This document shows, in pieces, positions 10,876 to 23,935 of a stretch of DNA of 64,000 bases. The DNA comes from Diphasiastrum complanatum (Eukaryota > Streptophyta > Lycopodiopsida > Lycopodiales > Lycopodiaceae): positions 2,035,218 to 2,099,217 of the forward strand of contig CM055107.1 of assembly GCA_029204225.1 (NCBI GenBank), given 5' to 3'. Position numbers and translations under genes: made by a program. Position 1 is the first letter of the stretch, and every line of letters begins with the position of its first letter. Below the pieces are notes generated by a model. That model was given only the letters and a program-made list of their open reading frames with translations, ran no database searches and was not told the DNA's origin.

Positions 10876-13800
10876 ATGCTATTGATAGCAATATTGAATA
10901 GTTTAGGATATTACAAGTGATCATTTGAGTAGTGAAAATGAAATCACTACATATAATAGACAATATATGATTGAATTCAAGCCATGTACAATTAGTTTTG
11001 ATGCATATTGAGATTGACACACAACACTTACATGAATATACATGTTTTTATACACAAATATACAATGTTAGGCCAAACCTAATCCAAGAGTACAAGGCTC
11101 CAAGCATGTCAACACTATTTTGGAAAAAACTATTAGTACTAAAAATAATCTATGTGCTACTTAGATTATTTGACATGCTCACATAAGGCAAGTGAGTGAG
11201 TGATTTAATTCATTCTTGTTGCAAAGACCAATGCTATTGATAATACTAAGATCATTCAATGGCCTAATAGTTCTTACAATTTGCATAAATCACAATAATA
11301 TAAAACGTTTTTTTTTTCTTGGGGCTAATCTTGAGGCTTAATACAAAACAATAACCAAGTAGTGTTATCTGGACATTATTAAAGCTAATATGTCTAGGTT
11401 TAACTACATAATACATAATGCCAAAGAATACGTGCATGTGTGAAAAAGGATATAACCTCTTGTGTCCTGATAAGTTTGGGCACTCGATCCTAAGTCCTTT
11501 TACAAACACATAAGGATAAAACCAATGCATTAACTTATATCATAAGGCTTTTGACCTATGTTTGGAAAAAAAAAATTTAGAGGTAAAGAGCAAACTTGAG
11601 TTGTATGTTGTACAAGTAATACTCTCATCGACCTCCATTAGTTATTATAGGTGGTAGCTCTTAATCTTTTGATTGGGCATAATTATATTAGATATTGTGT
11701 ATATGTTCTAAATTGCATGTGAGATTTGTGTATGAAGTGTTGTTGTTTTGAAAAATCGATTCTCATTGTTCATATTATTTTGATTATCTTCAAAAGGCCA
11801 ACTTGCAATTCTTAAGTCATCAAGATGATCAATAGATTTTTGAGCTAGAAAATTTAAAATAAAACTAATCATTTTTAACGCAATTGGCTTCAATACTTTG
11901 AATAGAATCATAAGTCAGCACTAAAGAGTTTCTATTGATGCTTTGGATTGGCCAAGCATTGATGTTCTCATTGATGTTGCATGCCACTCTATGATAATGC
12001 CATTGGATTTCATATTATTGTTATCATATTTGAGATGGTGTGCCACTTCTCCATTTACAATATCCATTTCTTACTCTCACTAATGCTTGGATTGGCCAAG
12101 CATTGTGATACATGTTGTTAATTCTAATAAGCTCCTACAACATCTTTTGTAGAATCTTTGAAAAACTAAAAAATAAATTGATAAAAATGTCCAAAATAAT
12201 AATAGTTGTATAAGGAGGTTCATTCTCATGGATAGAGGCTACTTATGTTCTAGTGGACACTTGTGTAGACTGCTAAGAAATTTCTTTTAAAATCAGTGAC
12301 TGACATTTTCATTGCACACTTTCATGTCAGATTTAGAAGGTTCAGCCACCATGATCTACTGCTAAATGATATTATTTCTAAAGATGCAGCTATTAACATT
12401 TTTGGGCAGTGTATTAGGGTTATTACTCTTTGGAATATTTGGTTAGACAGAAACAATAGGGAATGGAATGGTGATTATGTCATCTTCCCCTTGCTTCTTT
12501 ATAAGGAGGCACATAAACTTTTTCATTTGTAAGTCATTAGTTCTTTTATTTGTACTTTGTATAAAGTCATTAATTTACGGTTAAATTTCTCGAGAGAAAA
12601 AAAAAATTCTCTTAACATTGATAGTTTCCTCTTTAGAAAACTTCATGAGAATTGAGTTATTTTATATTCAACCAAATCAATAGCTATGATTGTAATTTGC
12701 ATTTTCCTTATATAGTCGATACTTAAGTCATTTCTTCATGTTAATAAAGGACATTAAAAGCTAAAATTGTATCTTTTAAGTGCCAAACATGTGCAATACA
12801 CTACTGAAGCTTGGAAATAAAGTTAGTACCTAACAATCCAAAGATAACAATAATAAAATTTGCTTTTACAAAGTTTTGAGCAAAAAAAAAAAAAGTTATA
12901 CAAGTTGGAATACTTTGTACTAAAAAAGGGCCCTACATTCCATGTGTTTTTATTAAGATGATGTAAGAGATGAAAAACTTAAAGTAAGCCACACATTTCT
13001 ATGAAAGACAAACTAAGGATCCATGTTTAAGGCATGCAATATCCCTATAGCAATAGACAAAATATTATCACATAGTCACTCAATGCAATGATGAATTTCT
13101 AGTCCTCTATATGTTGTCTAGATCTCAAAGTAGTATCAAATATCATTCTATGGACCATAATGAAGCATCTTTCTAGCTTGTATTTTAGCTATGTCATCCA
13201 ATAATACCAAATAACCACAGCAAATGAATTTCAACATTGCCATGTCAACTCAATAAGTTTCATGCAAGTCTTTCATGCCAATCATTGTTTCATGAAAGTC
13301 TTTCATGCCAATCATTGTTACATGCATAACTTATAAAAACACATTTATGTAGTCTTTGTATGCATAACTCATATAGCATACATGCAACAATATAATTTTT
13401 TTGAAAGCTATGAATGGCAATTATGGTTTTGTTGGCTTGAGTAGATTAGAATTTGGAGGCTAAATGAGCTGGTTGTTGTAGGTAAAATGCTTTGTTATTG
13501 AATCTTTTTGACATAATTTGACATGTAAGCTCCTATAAGATTTCAACACATTTTGTACTATCATGTTTTTTAGAAAATGAATGTATTTGTGTTTTAGCTC
13601 TTTAGAAGTTGTATGCAAGGGGACCTTTATAAAAAACATGTAACATTATTAGATGTATGATATACAACTGGAACAAATATGCATTTCAATCTTCATGATG
13701 TGCCTACTAATTATAAAAAGTTACACTCAACAAGATTATGCACATGCCCAAAAAATAGTATAATTAACTTTACATCTTAAAGGTACAGGGCTTGATGGTG

Positions 13801-14880
13801 CATCTTTTCATATAATTAATTTGAGTAGACAAAGTCTACTCTTAAAAGTAATGCATGTTACAAATATATGTGCTTGTGTTGATTGATTGATAACACCAAG
13901 AACTTGATTAAAAAATTCCTACTAAAGTCATGAGCTATGTTTTGAATACAACAAACATACATGTCCTTTAACTACTCAAACATCACTCTAACAAAAAGTC
14001 TAATGTGCTCACTTACGCATGTGACACAACTATCGTGTTTCACTAGATTCACATAAGTCTATTGTTGGAATAGAGCCTTGTGGGTGTGAATTTACTATGA
14101 GAGTAGAATATCCATCTATGATTGTTTTACATGTGTTCAAGAGAGAGAAGAAGCCCCATAAAAAAAATAATGTTGAGGACAATTGAAGCAACAATTGCAA
14201 GTGCATATACCTGCATCGTTGGCTCAGTTTGTACATAAGGTGAAGGAAAGACATATAGAAAGTGCAAGGATTGACCAAGGTGCAAGCAGCTCCTACGACG
14301 GATGGAGATTTTTTTGTTAAGTCAAAACCTCCAAAGGTGCAAAAGCCATCTATTGCGGCACAAAGGAGTCAAATTTCATATCTGTTCCTCCTTCTCTTTG
14401 GGATCGTCTGCCTTTGTACATATTCGACAACATAGAATCTTTGAGTTCGAGCTATATCGCGTCAATGGTGCGGCACTGCTTGACAACACTAATGACACAA
14501 CACAAATTATGTGTCATTGTTCTATTCTTGGAGCAAAGCATCAAAGAAGGAGTCAAAGGGAGCCTAATGGCAATGCATGACGTACAATGCTCAGTTTTTG
14601 AAGGATATCATGAGAACGGCACCCACTTGAAACAAGGCAATGTTTCAGTTCAAAATTTGCAGCCTGTACCTATTTGTTCTATATAATGCAGAGGAGCCAA
14701 ACGATATAAGTGCATGTGTGCGAAAAATTTAAGTTCCTGAAATTGTGTTTTGGCGATAGTGGAAAACACTCAAAAAATTATGTGATGTGCAAGCCATCTC
14801 ACAAGAAAAGAGCAAAGCATTGGAAATGCATGAACATCATCGTTGAGTCCTTCTCTGCTCCTGTTGGAAGTAAATCTAGT
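10876..14880. other. AT-rich intergenic DNA with minor repeats
   Basis: No supported gene. The frame at 12,296-12,532 contains TLWNIWLDRNNREW, reminiscent of the W-IW-ERNRR motif after the RT of plant LINEs, and may be a LINE crumb. A 30-bp unit beginning GTTTCATG is tandemly repeated at 13,257-13,286 and 13,287-13,316. TGGATTGGCCAAGCATTG occurs at about 11,945 and 12,092. Frames at 14,302-14,686 match nothing I know. Confidence 0.45.
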
Positions 14881-14949
14881 TTGTAATTGTTGGTCTACCA
14901 AGCTTCAAACGGGAATGCGGAAATAAAGAACAATGATGAAGCACTAAGG

Positions 14950-15930
14950 ATTACCGTATGTCTGTCACATCTGCATCTAATGCAGGATTTCTTGTCACCA
15001 CCTTGCGGTTTATGCTTGCTTCTTCTTTTCCATTTGCCCTCTTGATCTCCCTCTTTCTGTTGACTCCAATTTGATCTTCAAGATGACTCCCTCTTAGGAT
15101 GAGGCTTTTTCTTGTGCTAATCTCTGTTGCTGTAGAGAGCCTAATCTGACTCGTTTTTGTCGTCGTAGTGCTCTCGAGCCTCTACTTCTTCCTTGATGTC
15201 AATAATAGATAGCCTTCTCAAGAGTCGTTTGAGGATCTTTGGCCAGTAGAGTTCAGGTAGTCTAGAATGATCTTGGTAGAGAGCGTAGAAGGTATGTGAG
15301 TTTCTTTTCTTGTGAGGTTGTGTGCTCTGCTCTGGTGTTGTGTAAAGACAGGAACATGTTCTTCATCTTCCTGATGAAGCTCGTGAGATCTTTGCCATCC
15401 CATCTTAGATAGGTAAGTTGATCTTCCAGATGCATGATTTGATTACGTGGCTTGGTAGAAGGTATGTGAATTGCTTTTCTTGTGAGGCTGTGTGCTCTGC
15501 TCTAGCGTTGTGTAAAGACAAGAACATGTTTTTCATCTTTCTGATGAAGCTCGTGAGATCTTTGCCATCCCATCTTAGATAAGTAAGCTGATCTTCCATA
15601 TGCATGATTTGATTACGTGACTTGGTTTGAAATCTGGTGATGAGTCCCACACCTATCTTGCGTTGGAGATAAATGTGAGGTCAAGAGTGATGCTATCTTC
15701 GATGGAAGAGGATATGAGATCTACCGCTTTGTCATTCTTTTCCTTCCACTCATGAGTTCTTTGTATGTGCTGACAGACATCTCCTCGGTGCCGTCCACCC
15801 AGGGCCATAAAGCTTCTCCTCTCAAGATGAGGGAAGTCTTCACTTTCCAGGCCAAGAAAATTGACCCATCTACCTCTAGAACTGTGCATATAAGAATTGG
15901 ATGTTGATGATTGAAGCCATAGTTGAGGAA
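14950..15930 (-). pseudogene. Ty1/copia gag pseudogene
   Basis: Read on the minus strand from a primer-binding site at 15,946, this holds a copia gag. An N-terminal W-region is followed by LILRGEALWPWVDG and YKELMSGRKRM, then a UBN2-type segment (HMEDQLTYLRWDGKDL, FIRKMKNMFLSLHNARAEHT) and a degenerate zinc knuckle near 14,970-15,000 (CIRCRCDRHT, final Cys lost). A 170-bp tandem duplication splits the UBN2 region, and there are frameshifts. No pol follows to the left, so the element is truncated. Confidence 0.75.
15285..15624 (-). repeat. 170-bp tandem duplication inside copia gag
   Basis: 15,285-15,454 and 15,455-15,624 each begin GTAGAAGGTATGTGA and agree at roughly nine bases in ten. The period is not a multiple of three, so the duplication breaks the gag frame. 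Confidence 0.85.
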
Positions 15931-15933
15931 CCA

Positions 15934-15946
15934 GGCTCTGATACTG
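15934..15946 (-). other. Primer-binding site (initiator tRNA-Met type)
   Basis: On the minus strand it reads CAGTATCAGAGCC, one base from the canonical plant copia TGGTATCAGAGCC. It sits directly 5' of the minus-strand gag, so the 5' LTR should lie above 15,947. LTR boundaries were not resolved. Confidence 0.65.
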
Positions 15947-16246
15947 GAATGTATACAATTTTTGAACGCGAACGTGAGCTTAGACAAAGTCGATCTTTGT
16001 AGTTGTAGCTATTGCTCCAGACTACAATCAATCATCTTCTGAACATTGTAGATCTGATGTTAATTTATAAACATTAGATATTGTTTAATCAGCAATTAAT
16101 AACTGAGAAACAACGGAAGCTATATCTACTATAAGCAAGCATCACAAATCATTCACAAATTGTACACAATTGACAAAATGCTGCAACTCATCTATTATCA
16201 AAATTAAGTTTACAACATGAAACGCTAAGTGTTGTCTGTTTCCCAG

Positions 16247-16942
16247 ATCAGCGACGGACGCAAGTTGAGACGCACGCGCATGCAGGGTGACCGCTTGATC
16301 GAGGTGAGTTAGTGACTTTATTAGTATTGCTTGATGTACTTGCGTTTCAAATGAACTTATTTGACAAATACATAAGTTTGCTAACCATGCCCGTTTGTTT
16401 TTATAGGTGAACCCTGTCTCCTACAAGGTACATACGACAGGAGGAGTGGATGGATGAGGGTGATACAGAGGCAGAGGATGAGGGTGAGCATGAGGGGGGG
16501 GGGGAGACATGCAGCCCTTATTCATAGACCCCGATGCCGAGACACAGGAGAAGCCAGTCGTTCCTGCACCTAGACATAGAGGGTGCGACCTAGACGTTCC
16601 AGGAGGGGGGGGGGGCTGGGGGCCTGGTTTGTAGAGAGGACTGGAGTTTCACAGGCAGTTGAGGGCCAGGTCGGCTCTGAGTTTATAGGGCCTTCCCAAA
16701 GTACGAGATCACAATTGAGAGGGCGACCTGGAGGTAGCGGAGGAGGAGCAGTTGGAGCCAGCCAGGAGGGGGCAGGAGGGAGAGAGAGAGGGAGAGGGAG
16801 AGGTAGGAGACAGGGAAGAGACAGAGGCGGACGCAGAGGCTCACCACGACACATGACACCCTCAGTGTCATCTACAGATTCCTTGTTTGGCAGTTCCACG
16901 GACACTAATGACTCAGACTTTGAGTTAGAGGACGATTGTTAG
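16247..16942 (+). pseudogene. Exon-like coding remnants of an unidentified protein with a GR-rich, acidic tail
   Basis: Three short exon-like blocks have consensus edges. 16,247-16,301 (after CCCAG, before GTGAGT) reads ISDGRKLRRTRMQGDRLIE. A 21-bp block near 16,408-16,428 (after TTATAG, before GTACAT) reads VNPVSYK. A block from about 16,442 reads EEWMDEGDTEAEDEGEHE. A downstream frame (16,583-16,942) has RGRGRGRR repeats and ends SSTDTNDSDFELEDDC. The last block has runs of 11 and 9 G that shift the frame. The style resembles the C-terminal tail of hAT/DUF659-type transposases, but no catalytic or dimerisation motif is visible, so identity is open. Confidence 0.4.
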
Positions 16943-17122
16943 TTAGTGTTAAGAGACATTATTTATCGGACATCACTCTATTTTTTTTTTGGCCTTGAGC
17001 CCGACATTAAATATTTTCACGTTTTTACATTGTGTCCTATCGGTTTGTGTTTCGATATGATTTTTTTCTAGGATGGTCTATTTCAATAGGTAATTCGGTA
17101 TGATTTTTTTCTAGCATGGTCT

Positions 17123-17125
<3 letters not shown>

Positions 17126-17192
<67 letters not shown>

Positions 17193-17195
17193 GAT
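17126..17195 (+). repeat. (GA)n microsatellite
   Basis: About 34 GA units with one interrupting C near the end. Confidence 0.95.
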
Positions 17196-19011
17196 TCAAT
17201 ATGCTTTCAATGCTTTGCTTTGCACATGATTTCATTTCACACAATACTGGTAACTGTAGAAAATGATATAATATTGAAAAATAAGTTAACGGACGACAGT
17301 GGTCCTAAAATTGATGGCAAACTTGATAAATGAACTGCCCTTTAAAAAACCTTCCATTTGATACCCATATTGGTATTAAAAAAATTTCAAAAAAAAAAAA
17401 ATACGTTCCAGGAAATCCTAATGGGAATTTCCGGAATGCATTCCGGTTCCGGATCGCGTTCCGGATCGTGGCCTGCAACCTTGGTTTTGGATAATCACCT
17501 AGTTATACAATAGTGTTATGGAGTCTTCATTGTGAGATTATGTTCCAAAGTTGTTTTGGTCGGCATCATCTACCAATAACAAAGAGACTAATCATCCTTT
17601 TGAAAATGCCAGAGTCATGGATCATATCAATCAAGGATGGTGGAGATCTTGTGAGATGGTGTGATTGAAGCTCTTGCGATTTCATCACCCTTGGATAAAG
17701 GCAAAGCCCAGGCTATCATGTCAGGCACATGTCAAAATACAGAAGATTGTATTTCAAGCAAAGAATTTGCCTGCTGTCATTGCATACCAAGGCAATCATT
17801 GACTCTCAATCCTTTGTGAAGATCTTTTATAAGAAAATAGAAGATCCGTCATTACAATTTCAGTGACATCAATGTTCCAATATCCTGATCATACATTATG
17901 AGTTATATCACTCAAGGTACCATATCAGTGCGACAGCACAAGTAATAGCTCATCTGCAAGCAGGAAGATTAATGCCATGAAACTATTGATTGGTATAATC
18001 GTGCAACTCCATCTAGAAGATGAAAAACAATATATTTAGGGAATAGATATGAAAAAAACATGATCAATACGAATAGATGACAGAAAAGGCCTCTATATTA
18101 AATCAAAAGGCAACATACTCGCAACTACATCAGGGATGTCTCAAAGGGTAAAAAGACCTGTGTGAGTTATGGAGATTGTAATAGGAAACTTACTAACATT
18201 CCAACATCCATTATAAAGATACTTGCTTGATTATTCTATGTAGTCATGTATGGAAGCAACAGCAGTTATATATATAGAGGTAAAATAATAAGCACAGAAT
18301 ATCACCAAAAAGCAAAAAATGTACTCTCAAAGGACAAATAATTCTCCAGCTGGATACTTTATTAACCTTCCATTCAAACGAATCTGATATACATTACTAT
18401 TTGCAGCTTTTGCTGGTCCAAAATACTGTAGCCAAATTCTGGTTACAATCTGATCTGCTGGACTTTCCCAACTTATTTTGCCGAAACTACAATTTTGATA
18501 CCCGCTCCACTGACATTATTGGATATGAATGGATTGGGAACTAAAATGGTGGCATCAGCTTAAAGAATAACCTAGCAATGTAGTACAAAATTAACACAAA
18601 TAATAAATAGGGATAAGCCAGCTACCAAATTAATAGAATGGCAAATCCATATGATCTAACACACTATTCACTGCCTTTGAACCAAATTACAACTTAGTCC
18701 ATAGGCCTTTTGTGATGTTACCTTTTGATCAAGTGAAATGTATCCTTGGTACACCATTGACGGCAAAGCAGTTTTTCATCCTCAAATTCAGCCATGTTAG
18801 CTAGCAAAACATCCTGGACCTCAACATTCCACAAGACAACTCTCACTTCAAGAAAAACACTCCTTGGAGATGAATTTTCTGCTCTTGAATGGAATTGACG
18901 ATTTTACTAGCCTTGAGTTTGTAAGCAGATTGAAGTACGGACTTCCCAACTCAGGTGCACTCTCTCTGTTGGTAGATAAGCATAGGCACACCTGTAGTCT
19001 TAATGTGTACT
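17196..19011. other. Region 3' of the CSLC gene; no gene seen
   Basis: No coding frame could be supported. At 17,405-17,480 there is a cluster of TTCCGG/GTTCCGG motifs in both orientations, comparable with the GGAACG cluster at 46,728-46,810. The part nearest 19,011 should hold the CSLC 3' UTR on the minus strand, but no single poly(A) signal stands out. Confidence 0.5.
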
Positions 19012-22000
19012 TCAGCTTATCTGCTCTCCTATCAAGTCAAGGCCAATCACAAGGAAAGATATTCCTTGGAAAAGCAAAAAGTAAAAGTGCACCCCTTGAG
19101 CTGATAGTAAGCTCCTGGCTGCCGCAGTCAACAAAAGAAAGGCCAGGGTAAGTTCTTTTCTGTACAGTCGATTTGCTTTCTTCTTTATTGATTTAGGTTT
19201 TTGTTCTTGTAGCTTTGACAAGGCCTCAATGCCAGACTCGGATGCCACTCTGTGATGTCGTGAAAGCTGTGAGCTAGGTTGCAATTCTTTCTCCACAAAA
19301 GCTAGCAAATCTGCCTCCGAAGCTCTTCCTGACTTCTTGGTGACCACCCACTCATAGGCACTTCCAAATTGAAGCAATCCCGAAATCATAGCATTGAACT
19401 TGGTTACAGACATCGTGTTTTCAAATAGAAGATATGGAACAAGGAAAGGAAATGATTTTGGAGCAGGGAGTACATTCAAAAATGACATTGTTGCAGGGAT
19501 ATAACATATGACCCAAACAGGCAAATGGGACTCTGGAACAAACATCGTCATGGGAAGAATGATGCAAAACAGTGTAAATGAATAGAAGGGCAAGATAAGT
19601 TTCCGCAGTAAAAAGAAAAGGAAGATAAGGTTTGACTTTTTCCACCAAGATATCTGCAAAGAGAATTTTCAGCAAACTATTAGCACAAATATAAAAGAAA
19701 TTACTTCACTTCACATACGCATAAAAGTAGAAAGAGAAGAAATCCACCTTGGAACGAAGTATGTCCATAAAGCAGAGACGAAAGAGCTGCATAGGACCTG
19801 AGTGCCATCGATGCTGTTGCTTCCTATAAGCTTCATATGACTCTGGTAGTTCGCAGAGGCACTGAGCAGAAAAACCATTCAAAAGATGTAAAACTAATGC
19901 CCTAATAAAGAACCAAAACATGTTTAAAAGTATGCAATTAATAGAGTGCAATTCTTAGCCCATGTATGCTTACTTCTAACTTTGATGGCCCACAATAATA
20001 TGAATGCTAGCAAATGATAAAAGCTTTAGAATTGAAAGGTCACAAGACATTGAACTATAAAAAAAATCCGAATGGCAACTAAGTCTTGGCTCCAAAGACC
20101 TCATTGGTCCAAGTATTTAAGATAACAATAACAATGTAGAGCTGCAGATATAACTGAAAAAACATCACTATTTTGGAAAAGCTGCAAGCGAGGAGTATGT
20201 GATGCAATTCAAGTTGAACATACTCACAAAGAATCACAATTTGAAATTCTTTGAATCAAACCAAATAGTTTCAAGACTCAATTTTAAGTTTTGCAAAACA
20301 AAGTCCAGTTCCAAAATGTCATTGTGTTGCTGAAAATTTGTGCACAGTGACTAGGCTTGCTGAAAATTCATGTGATGATAGGTTACAAGTGATTTACAGG
20401 TAATTGGAATCCACAGGTTCCTGGTTTAGACTCTAGAGTATCAGTCACTGTATAACCCATCTCCCAATCTGTATTTCTGTTTAGTATTATCATGAAACTT
20501 GAGTTTTTAGCATGATCTAACATCCTGATTTCCTACAACCTCCAGAAACGTCAATTTTTCCAACCAAAGCTAGCAACTTTTCTTCAAAAAAAAACTGCTC
20601 AATTTGAATCTTTTAGATTCTCTTCAGATCGATTCAAATCAATTTCATTCTGGTAACTAGGAATAACATGCCCAAATCCCTTCAAGTTCAGTAGATCAAT
20701 GAGATCAACAGACATAAACACTGTGTTATCAAAACCACCTTCAAAGATATTAGCTTTTTCTGGCTGCATAGAGCTATTCCTTCACAGAAGGCCCAAAAAC
20801 TCAGATTCCTCAAGAGAATATGCTGTCGTAAGATGGCAGATTACCAGTCCTATGATAAATTTTCAGTCTTTGAGTCACAATAAACGATGTAAATCGCTAA
20901 ATTTAGTACAAGCAACACAAGGCATGCATAAAAAGCAGCTCAGAAGATTAATCATGCAACAAGAAAGCTCCGTTTGGAGATAATTAAAAGGAAAAGGGAT
21001 CAAGCGTACAAAAAGTCAAGGGTGCAGGTGGGAACTCTAGAAATCCATGGACACCTAAGGAATTCTGAAAGATTCTAAGAGCCTACCAATGTGGGGGAGA
21101 AGGCAATTATGGTTATTGTTCATCAACTGAAGTAAGGTGCGTGGGGGGGGGAGAGAGAGAGAGAGAGCTTCCATGATTCCTTGTCAGGGAGTCAGCGTTT
21201 TCCTAAAATTTGCCTTCAAGATAGAATGATATATTTGCCCACGGCAACAATGTGAAAACAGGAGAATGGTGCTTAAAGAAGGCTTCCACAAGAACAAAGA
21301 GAAACATAAAAGTGCCTAGAATTAAAATTTCATTTTCTTCTTTTTGGAAGTGTTCTGATCTTATTGTGAAACACCATCTTTTCCAACTAAGAGCTTGAAA
21401 TTACCGGAGAATTAATGGTTAACGGTTCTGCTCTTTGGTGACAATTTTAAAAACTCAGCTGATCAGTCATGATTTGATGTTTTTCCTGAAGGATATAAAT
21501 ACAATCAGACTTCACAGATTTCAATACTTAAGGCAGAGATTGATCAGCTACTAGACAGCCGAACTTCCTACTATTTTTAAGTATCATTTCCTCTCTGATG
21601 GCTGAATATACCAGAGATCTTTCACGAAAATAGTAGTTAATTTGCAAGAATCTAAGGACAGAATAGTCCTTGAAGGAAGTAAGGGATAACTGCATCTATG
21701 AGTTTTACTGACATGCATAAAGAAGGAATTGACTGCACGCAAACAGACAAGCGACCATTGAAAGACAAAATAACCGCTGCATGCATGGCTGAAAAATCTA
21801 GAAGCAGGAGAGCCAGCAATTCATGAGTCTAACCTCTCACAAAGTCAATATGGTTGTTAGTCTGCCGAGAGTTTTCTTGTGGTGATTAAATTTCTCTATT
21901 ATGTGTCCTCCATTTCATTGCATGTGAATGCAACGTATTCCCTGGTCTCCAATGAATTCTCTGTCATCTAACATATTGCAGTACTTCGTTGGCAATCATG

Positions 22001-23935
22001 TTTTAATTCATATCCAATAGAGGCTACTGAGATTAAGATGGCCACTGAGAAGTAGGGGTATTGATCAATACCTCTACATCATTAAGGAAAATGAACTTCC
22101 AGCCATGTAAGTGTGCTCGTACTGCTATGTCCATGTCTTCTACAGTGGTTCTTTCTAACCAACCTCCTGATTCTTCAAGTGCTTTGATCTTCCAGACTCC
22201 AGCTGTTCCATTGAATCCAAAAAAATTAAGGAAAACTCCGTTCACCTGCTGCTCTACCTCAAAATGAAATGACAGATTCATGTTTTGCAGCCTGGTCAAC
22301 AGATTTTCCTCCTTATTCACAAAAGCCCAACGAGCTTGTACCAGGGCAAGCTGTGGGTCTTCCTGCAAGCAGAAAGCCGGATAGATCAGCCACATTACCA
22401 TTTGCATTTTCTGAACAAGCTACTTTGGTACAAAGCATGCTTCATATTCTCTGACATTAAAGATTAACGCATGAAAATCACCTTGAAATGTGGGATTGTA
22501 CGTTTCAAGAAGTCAGCTTTTGGCTGAAAATCGGCATCAAAAATGGCCACAAATTCATATTCCTTCACATACTCGCAGCTCATTGCAGACTTAAGATTTC
22601 CTGCCTTATAGCCAGTGCGAATGACACGATGCCTGTACACAATATTAGTGCCTTTCTGGTGCCATTTCAGTACCTCTGCCTTAATGAGAGACTGTATGTC
22701 CACATCATCCGAGTCGTCGAGCACTTGCACCATCATGCGATGTCGAGGCCAATCTAGCTGGCACACTGCTGAGATTGATTGTTCATATACCTGCACAGAT
22801 AAAGATGCAAGGAGCTTGGTTAGTTACTATAAACCATAAACACTGCCACGGATGTTTGATGTCAATGGCCATGATGGACCCAAAAAATAATGAATTGATG
22901 AATAAGTATATGCCTTCACCAAGAAAGTTGGTAAAATGCTGCCACCATTAAAATCCGGCTAGAAACATAGATAGGAGATTCCTTTCTACTGCTCACACAC
23001 ATCTAGAATCAGCTACTCCACTTTGCAATATTTCTAGGGCAAATATCAACGGTAGACTTAACAACATAAAAGTGAAATGTTCATTATGGCCACAAATAAA
23101 ATGCAAACTGAATAACATACCAAAACATCAGCTATTTTTCTAGTGATTTAGCTATCCTGGCAAGCCTGCCCATCAATACTGTATAAGCAAATCTGGACAG
23201 ATCAAAAGGACAGATCTGTACCTCTCTTTCATTGCACATTGGGATCTGGACGAGCACCATCGGGTAGCCATTTCCAGGCTGTTCCAAATCATCAGACTCA
23301 AGGAACTGCATATTGGCCTGCGGCTTGATTTTCTTGAACTTGATCCATAAACAGCCCAGGCAAAGGATGATTCTGTCAGCACTCTGGATGAGAAACAGGA
23401 TGATGCACGAATCAGCCAAAAACTGAAGAGGGGGAGCAATGTGGTTGGCCCTAACATATACCCAAGAAACATAGAATGAATGCAACAAGCTCTGCAAACC
23501 AAACGTGGTGGGCATGTGCAAATGGGGCCGATTAAAATGCCAACCCATCATATAGGCAGCAACCTCCACACACAACATGAACAATGCAAACATTAGAAAG
23601 CCTCTGATAAACTTGAAAAGTTTTCCCTTTTGGGGTTTCTCCAAACTAGCTTCCACTCCTTGTTCCAAGATCAGGCGCTTCTTGATCGCCGCGAGTAGTG
23701 CCCACATTCCATGGGCCATCCAGGCAATACATCCAGCAGCACGATGGGCTTTCAGTAGCAGCACCCAAGTCATCTGCTTTGCATTCTTGCCCCTGCCCTT
23801 ATCTGCTGCAAATCCAGGATTCGGACTCTCCAGCTCCAGCATAGACCAATTCGGGTTTTCCAGTTTCACCACCACTGGTGTGCCCTTATGGGCTTCCTTT
23901 GACCACCAATCCACGAAATCAAAATTAGGTGCCAT
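19012..23935 (-). CDS. CSLC: Cellulose synthase-like C glucan synthase (five exons, complete)
   Basis: A GT2 enzyme of the CSLC family, which makes the beta-1,4-glucan backbone of xyloglucan from UDP-glucose in the Golgi membrane. Exons on the minus strand: 23,935-23,222; 22,790-22,482; 22,362-22,072; 19,861-19,748; 19,653-19,012. Each intron is GT-AG and phase 0; the joined frame is 2,070 bp, 689 residues, the usual family length. Residues 1-15 ([13 protein letters not shown]) and the PNWSMLE block are typical CSLC N-termini. Membrane segments lie near 110-135 and 180-205. Catalytic motifs: DDSDD 263-267, DAD 323-325, ED 416-417, QQHRW 453-457. The C-terminus (478-689) has four hydrophobic segments and ends [12 protein letters not shown], matching angiosperm CSLCs almost residue for residue. 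No stop or frameshift. The only oddity is CL at 439-440, where relatives usually have V-T or V-L. It is probably functional. Confidence 0.97.
19862..22071 (-). other. Intron 3 of CSLC (2.2 kb)
   Basis: The largest intron of the gene, with donor GTATTG and acceptor TTCTGCTCAG on the minus strand. It contains a short G-run plus GA repeat at about 21,139-21,170 and no recognisable transposon coding sequence. Confidence 0.85.
22791..23221 (-). other. Intron 1 of CSLC
   Basis: Donor GTACAG directly after the MCNERE codons and acceptor TATCTGTGCAG before VYEQSI. This is the conserved intron site in the [11 protein letters not shown] block of CSLC genes. Nothing else is seen inside. Confidence 0.85.

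Noticed and set aside
16570-16905. Minus-strand proline/leucine-rich frame of 111 codons
   Set aside because: It is the antisense of the GR-rich coding remnant; the composition is explained by the G-rich plus strand.
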